From assembly GCF_016458275.1 (NCBI RefSeq), contig NZ_JAEMHM010000002.1, forward strand, positions 126,001 through 190,000: a stretch of 64,000 nt of DNA, given 5' to 3'. Made by a program: the position numbers and the translations under genes. Every line of letters starts with the position of its first letter. Positions within the stretch are counted from its first letter, which is position 1. This document shows, one piece after another, positions 60,526 through 64,000 of this stretch. Under the pieces are notes generated by a model. The model saw only the letters and a list, made by a program, of their open reading frames with translations. It searched no databases and had not been told where the DNA came from. This DNA is from Geomesophilobacter sediminis. Lineage in GTDB: Bacteria; Desulfobacterota; Desulfuromonadia; Geobacterales; Geobacteraceae.

Positions 60526-61169
60526 CTACGAGCGGGGAAGGGAAAAGAAGGGTCGTGCTGACCCGGGGGGAAAAACACCGCATCCGGGAGGCGGTGACGC
60601 GCGCCGAGGCCCGATCCGCCGGCGAGATCGTCACCATGGTCGTCGAGGAGAGCGACCGGTATCTCGAAGCGGAGCGCCTCGGGGCGCTGCTGGTTGCGGC
60701 GCTCGTCGCGGCCGCGGTTGCCGTGGCTACGCGGCACGTCACCATCTGGAGCTACATCCCGCTGGTTCTGGTCGCGTACTTTCCGATGCTCGTCCTGTTC
60801 CGACGCTTTCCCCGGCTGAAGCTCTGCTTCGTCGGGCCGGCCCGGCAGGCCTTGGCGGTGCACGAGCGGGCCCTGGCGAGCTTTTTCCGCAAAGGTCTCT
60901 ACCGGACCCGCCACGAGACCGGGATCCTCATCTTCATCTCGCTTTTGGAGCGCAAGGTCTGGATCCTCGGCGACCGCGGCATCAACGCGAAGATCCCGGA
61001 AGCCTCCTGGCGGGAACTGGCCGACGAGCTCGCGGCGGGGCTGCGCGAGGGGAGGGCGGCCGATGCGCTCTGCCATGCCGTCGATGCCTGCGGCGATCTT
61101 TTGGCCCGGCACTTCCCTAGGGGGGAGGACGACCGCAACGAGCTTTCCGACGAGGTGCTGACCTCCTGA
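60522..61169 (+). CDS. TPM-domain membrane protein
   Basis: Protein of 215 residues starting at a GTG within the stop of the previous gene. A TPM-like domain is split around two membrane helices (about 55-95): R-S-A-G-E-I-V-T-M-V-V-E-E near the N-terminus and I-L-I-F-I-S-L-L-E-R-K-V-W-I-L-G-D-R-G-I in the second half. Third gene of the lemA operon. Function unknown. Confidence 0.88.
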   Translation: MTTSGEGKRRVVLTRGEKHRIREAVTRAEARSAGEIVTMVVEESDRYLEAERLGALLVAALVAAAVAVATRHVTIWSYIPLVLVAYFPMLVLFRRFPRLKLCFVGPARQALAVHERALASFFRKGLYRTRHETGILIFISLLERKVWILGDRGINAKIPEASWRELADELAAGLREGRAADALCHAVDACGDLLARHFPRGEDDRNELSDEVLTS

Positions 61170-61436
61170 CCCAAGGTTGGGCGGGGCTCCCGGATCGGAA
61201 CCGGGCGGGGCTTTTGGTGGGGCGAACCGGCGGCCCGATGTCAAAAAAACCCTTGACTTTTAAGTCCTTTCGCTTCCATAGTTATCATTAAACTGCCTAG
61301 CTGGTGAAGTTAACTATTATTTCATTTGAACACGCTGCGCCAAACGGCTCGGGCCCCAAAGCGGGAGCCCCTGACGTCTTTTTGCGCCTGAACGAGGGGC
61401 GCCGCTGGACACCCGTTCCATTCCTCCGGAGTTAGC

Positions 61437-62321
61437 ATGACCGTAGACACCCAGAACCTCAACAAGCCTGCCCCGAATCCCTCGCACAAGCGCCTTGGGG
61501 AGATCTTCGTCGAGCGTGCCCTTTTGACCGAGGCCTCGATTCAGCGGCTGGTCGAGCACGCCAAGAGCAAGAACATCCGGCTGGGCGAACTGCTCGAGGT
61601 GATCGGCCTGGTGACCCCCCAGGAACTGGCCGAAGCGCTGGCGACCCAGTACCGCTGCCGCATCATCAACGACTTCGCCAAGTATGCCTTCCCGCAGGAG
61701 GTGCTGCGGCTCATCCCGATGGACGTGGCGGTGAAGAACACCATCTTTCCCCTGAAGCTGGATGGCGGCAAGCTCGGCCTCGCCGTGGCCGATCCGACCC
61801 AGCAGGAGCTCTTCGAGGAGATCGCCCAGCGCACCAACGTGAAGGTGATCCTCTACGTTTCCACCCGCACCGAGATCAACAAGGCGATCGCGCGGCACTA
61901 CCTGGGGCAGAACATCACCGATCCCAACGCGAACACCATACTGGTGGTCGAGGACAACGAGCTGACCCGCGAGTCGGTGGAGCGGATCCTCAAGAAGCGC
62001 GGCTATGCGGTGGCGACCGCGGTCGACGGCATGGACGCCTTCAGCAAGATCTTCACCTTGAAGCCGAAGCTGGTCATCACCGACAAGGTCATGCCCAAGC
62101 TGGGTGGATACGAGTTCCTCTACGCGATCCGGAACATCCCCGAGTTCCGTTACATGCCGGTCATCCTGATGACCGCGGCGGCGACCCCGGACGAGGAGAA
62201 AGAGGCCCTGGAGCGCGGCTTCTTCGACTTCATCCTGAAGCCGGTGAAGGAGATCGGTCTGATGACCCGGGTGCAGCGCGCCTTCCAGAGCTCGGAGCAG
62301 TTGTACGGGAAGACGGGGTAA
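61437..62321 (+). CDS. MshEN-REC response regulator (probable cyclic-di-GMP receptor)
   Basis: Protein of 294 residues. The N-terminal half (about 15-160) is a T2SS-ATPase N-terminal (MshEN) domain with the paired cyclic-di-GMP binding motifs starting R-L-G at residues 19 and 48. The second motif ends with the expected Gln71; the first has Ala42 there. A linker leads to a receiver domain (about 165-290) with V-V-E-D-N-E, phospho-acceptor Asp216 and K-P-V-K. No ATPase domain. CGGAG lies five bases before ATG 61437. Likely links phosphorylation and cyclic-di-GMP in motility or secretion control. Confidence 0.88.
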   Translation: MTVDTQNLNKPAPNPSHKRLGEIFVERALLTEASIQRLVEHAKSKNIRLGELLEVIGLVTPQELAEALATQYRCRIINDFAKYAFPQEVLRLIPMDVAVKNTIFPLKLDGGKLGLAVADPTQQELFEEIAQRTNVKVILYVSTRTEINKAIARHYLGQNITDPNANTILVVEDNELTRESVERILKKRGYAVATAVDGMDAFSKIFTLKPKLVITDKVMPKLGGYEFLYAIRNIPEFRYMPVILMTAAATPDEEKEALERGFFDFILKPVKEIGLMTRVQRAFQSSEQLYGKTG

Positions 62322-62347
62322 CCGCGCCGCCCGCCGAGGCGGGCGAA

Positions 62348-62495
62348 GTTCAGGGTTCGATGTTCAAAATTCAAGGTTGACGGCTCAAAAAAAGGGGGCG
62401 GATCGTAAAAGATCCACCCCCTTTTCTTTATTAACAGAGCCGCGCTCTGAAGTCAGAACTCAGAACTCAGAACTAAGAACTCAGAATTAAGAACG
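62348..62495. repeat. Heptamer satellites flanking a terminator
   Basis: Left array 62348-62389: GTTCAGG, GTTCGAT, GTTCAAA, ATTCAAG, GTTGACG, GCTCAAA. Right array 62454-62495: three CAGAACT, AAGAACT, CAGAATT, AAGAACG. The hairpin at 62390-62425 lies between them. The arrays are in roughly opposite orientation (GTTC against GAAC). Confidence 0.88.
62390..62425. terminator. Intrinsic terminator between the MshEN-REC gene and htpG
   Basis: As, then GGGGG-c-GGATC paired with GATCC-a-CCCCC, loop GTAAAA, then TTTT. Usable by both convergent genes. Confidence 0.88.
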
Positions 62496-62506
62496 TTGAA
62501 CCGGTG

Positions 62507-64000
62507 TTACTTCCCGCCGGCGACCATCAGTTCGCTCACCAGCTTGGTGAAGCGGAGCGGGTCCTTGATCGGGGTGCCCTCGGTCAGAAGTCCCTGGTCG
62601 AAGAGGAGTTCGCAGTAGTCCTTGAGCTTGGCGTCTTCCTTGTTTTTCTCGAACATGGAAGTCATCACCTGGAGGATCGGGTGGTCCGGGTTGAGCTCCA
62701 GGATGCGCTTGCTCTCGGGCACCTCCTGGTTCATTGACTTCAAGATCTTCTCCATGTTAGCGTTCAGCCCCATCTCCTCGGCGACCAGGCAGCACGCGCT
62801 CTCGGTCAGACGCGAGGAGAAACGCACTTCCTTCACCCGGTCCTTGAGGGTCTCCTGGATGAAGGTGATCACCCCGCCGAATTCCTTCTGCTTCTCTTCC
62901 TTCTTGGCCTCCTGCGCCTTCTTTTCTTCCTCGGTTTCCAGCTCCAGGTCGCCGCGGTCGATCGCCTTCAGGTGCTTGCCGTCGTAGTCGTGCAGGGCCT
63001 GGACCACCCACTCGTCGACCGGATCGACCATGAAGAGGACTTCGTAATCCTTCTTGCGGAAGACTTCCATGTAGGGGGAGTTCTCCACCGACGCCCGGGA
63101 CATGCCGGTGATGAAGTAGATCTCCTTCTGCCCTTCCGGCATCCGCTCCACGTACTCCTTGAGCGAGACGTACTTGCCGCTCTCGGTTTTGGAGCTTTCG
63201 AAAAGGAGCAGGTCCTTGATCTTGTCGAGGTTGGCGTGGTCGAAGTGGATCCCTTCCTTGAGAACCGGGCCGAACTCCCCGTAGAACTTGAGGTACTTGT
63301 CGAAGTCCTTTTCCTTCATCTCGGCGAGGGTGGAGAGGATCTTGCCCACCAGGCTCTTCTGGATCCGTTTGATCTGGATGTCTTCCTGGAGGATCTCCCG
63401 GGATACGTTGAGCGGCAGGTCGCTTGAGTCGACCACACCCTTGATGAAGCGGAGATAGTCGGGGAGCAGGGCCTCGCAGTTGTCGGTGATGTAAACCCGC
63501 TTCACGTAGAGGTGGACCCCCTTCTTGTGGTCGCGCAGGAAAAGATCGAACGGTTTGTGGGCCGGGATGTAGACGATCGACTTGAACTCGCTCACCCCTT
63601 CGGCGGAGTAGTGGATCGTGGCGAGCGGCTTGTCGTAGTCGTGGGAGATGTGCTTGTAGAACTCCTCGTACTCCTCCTCGGTGATCTCGCTCTTGGAACG
63701 GGTCCAGATCGCCTTCATCGAGTTGAGGGTCTCCTCGGTGGTCTTCTCGATGGTGCCCCCCCCCTCGATCACGTTACCTTCGGCGTCCTTTACCGGCTCG
63801 CTGCGGGTGACGTCCATGACGATCGGGTACTGGACGTAGTCGGAGTACTTCTTCACGATGGAGCGGATGCGCCATTCGTCGAGAAACTCCGTCATCTCCT
63901 CCTTGAGGTGCAAGGTGATGTCGGTGCCGCGGGTCTCCTTCTCGCACTCCTCGATGGTGTAGCTCCCGTCGCCGGCGGACTCCCAGCGGCAGCCGAACTC
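62507..64000 (-). CDS. htpG: Molecular chaperone HtpG (Hsp90), partial (N-terminus beyond right edge)
   Basis: The visible 497 residues are the C-terminal part of bacterial Hsp90: the end of the ATPase domain ([12 protein letters not shown]), the middle domain with the [12 protein letters not shown] client region, [11 protein letters not shown] and the dimerisation domain ending E-L-M-V-A-G-G-K. The coding frame runs unbroken to base 64000, so the gene continues outside the window. A Lys/Glu-rich insert ([13 protein letters not shown]) sits before the C-terminal domain. Confidence 0.97.
   Translation of the reverse strand, partial: EFGCRWESAGDGSYTIEECEKETRGTDITLHLKEEMTEFLDEWRIRSIVKKYSDYVQYPIVMDVTRSEPVKDAEGNVIEGGGTIEKTTEETLNSMKAIWTRSKSEITEEEYEEFYKHISHDYDKPLATIHYSAEGVSEFKSIVYIPAHKPFDLFLRDHKKGVHLYVKRVYITDNCEALLPDYLRFIKGVVDSSDLPLNVSREILQEDIQIKRIQKSLVGKILSTLAEMKEKDFDKYLKFYGEFGPVLKEGIHFDHANLDKIKDLLLFESSKTESGKYVSLKEYVERMPEGQKEIYFITGMSRASVENSPYMEVFRKKDYEVLFMVDPVDEWVVQALHDYDGKHLKAIDRGDLELETEEEKKAQEAKKEEKQKEFGGVITFIQETLKDRVKEVRFSSRLTESACCLVAEEMGLNANMEKILKSMNQEVPESKRILELNPDHPILQVMTSMFEKNKEDAKLKDYCELLFDQGLLTEGTPIKDPLRFTKLVSELMVAGGK

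Overview
This is a GC-rich chromosomal segment that looks like the order Geobacterales (Geobacter, Geomonas, Citrifermentans or a close relative). The clues are a twelve-haem c-type cytochrome, an HD-GYP sensor with a periplasmic CxxCH haem motif, many PAS, GGDEF and HD-GYP signalling proteins, a cytochrome bd oxidase beside anaerobe-type genes, the mreC-mreD-mrdA-rodA and queA-tgt-yajC-secDF blocks, and REP-like intergenic elements. I see no rRNA, tRNA, CRISPR array, transposase or phage gene. Most of the window is ordinary core genome with small accessory pockets.

Layout. 1-4.2 kb: a PAS-PocR-PAS histidine kinase cut by the left edge, an anti-sigma-type ATPase, sfsA and a small zinc-binding protein. 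4.3-11.2 kb: rmlA, the rod-shape operon mreC-mreD-mrdA-rodA, a glycosyltransferase related to tRNA-queuosine mannosyltransferases and a 50-residue zinc ribbon. 11.7-18.1 kb: an AmrS-type radical SAM enzyme, an acyltransferase, rnhA, an HNH protein, a HAD phosphatase, cheW followed by the collapsed remnant of a chemoreceptor gene, a lipoprotein and a cupin. 18.2-22.5 kb (minus strand): treZ and a short cydAB pair. 22.9-28.3 kb: a VOC protein, then pfkA, rarA and glgP on the minus strand. 28.4-33.5 kb: nadK, recN, an ArgA-like acetyltransferase, a TldE/PmbA protein and an ArsR regulator. 33.7-37.9 kb (minus strand): two peptide-transporter ATPases without their permeases, and the haem-sensing HD-GYP protein. 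38.2-48.4 kb: a SpoIID protein, queA, tgt, yajC, secD, secF, a TPR protein, recJ and a CDF cation transporter. 48.7-55.2 kb: small accessory genes, the dodecahaem cytochrome, a nuclease-helicase fusion and three tiny paralogous membrane proteins. 56.5-64 kb: a REC-PAS-GGDEF-EAL protein, a LemA/TPM operon, an MshEN-REC response regulator and htpG, cut by the right edge.

The most interesting item is the trio of 33-49-residue membrane proteins at 54709-55160. They are colinear from residue 1 to 30 and share the same invariant residues at identical positions, yet I recognise no family. The second is a class of intergenic satellites built on a 7-nucleotide period. The unit differs from locus to locus, and the arrays often lie in opposite orientation on the two sides of a terminator. 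REP-like palindromes of at least two families are scattered among them. Cyclic-di-GMP is a recurring theme: an HD-GYP protein, a GGDEF protein with an apparently inactivated EAL domain, and an MshEN receptor domain fused to a receiver.
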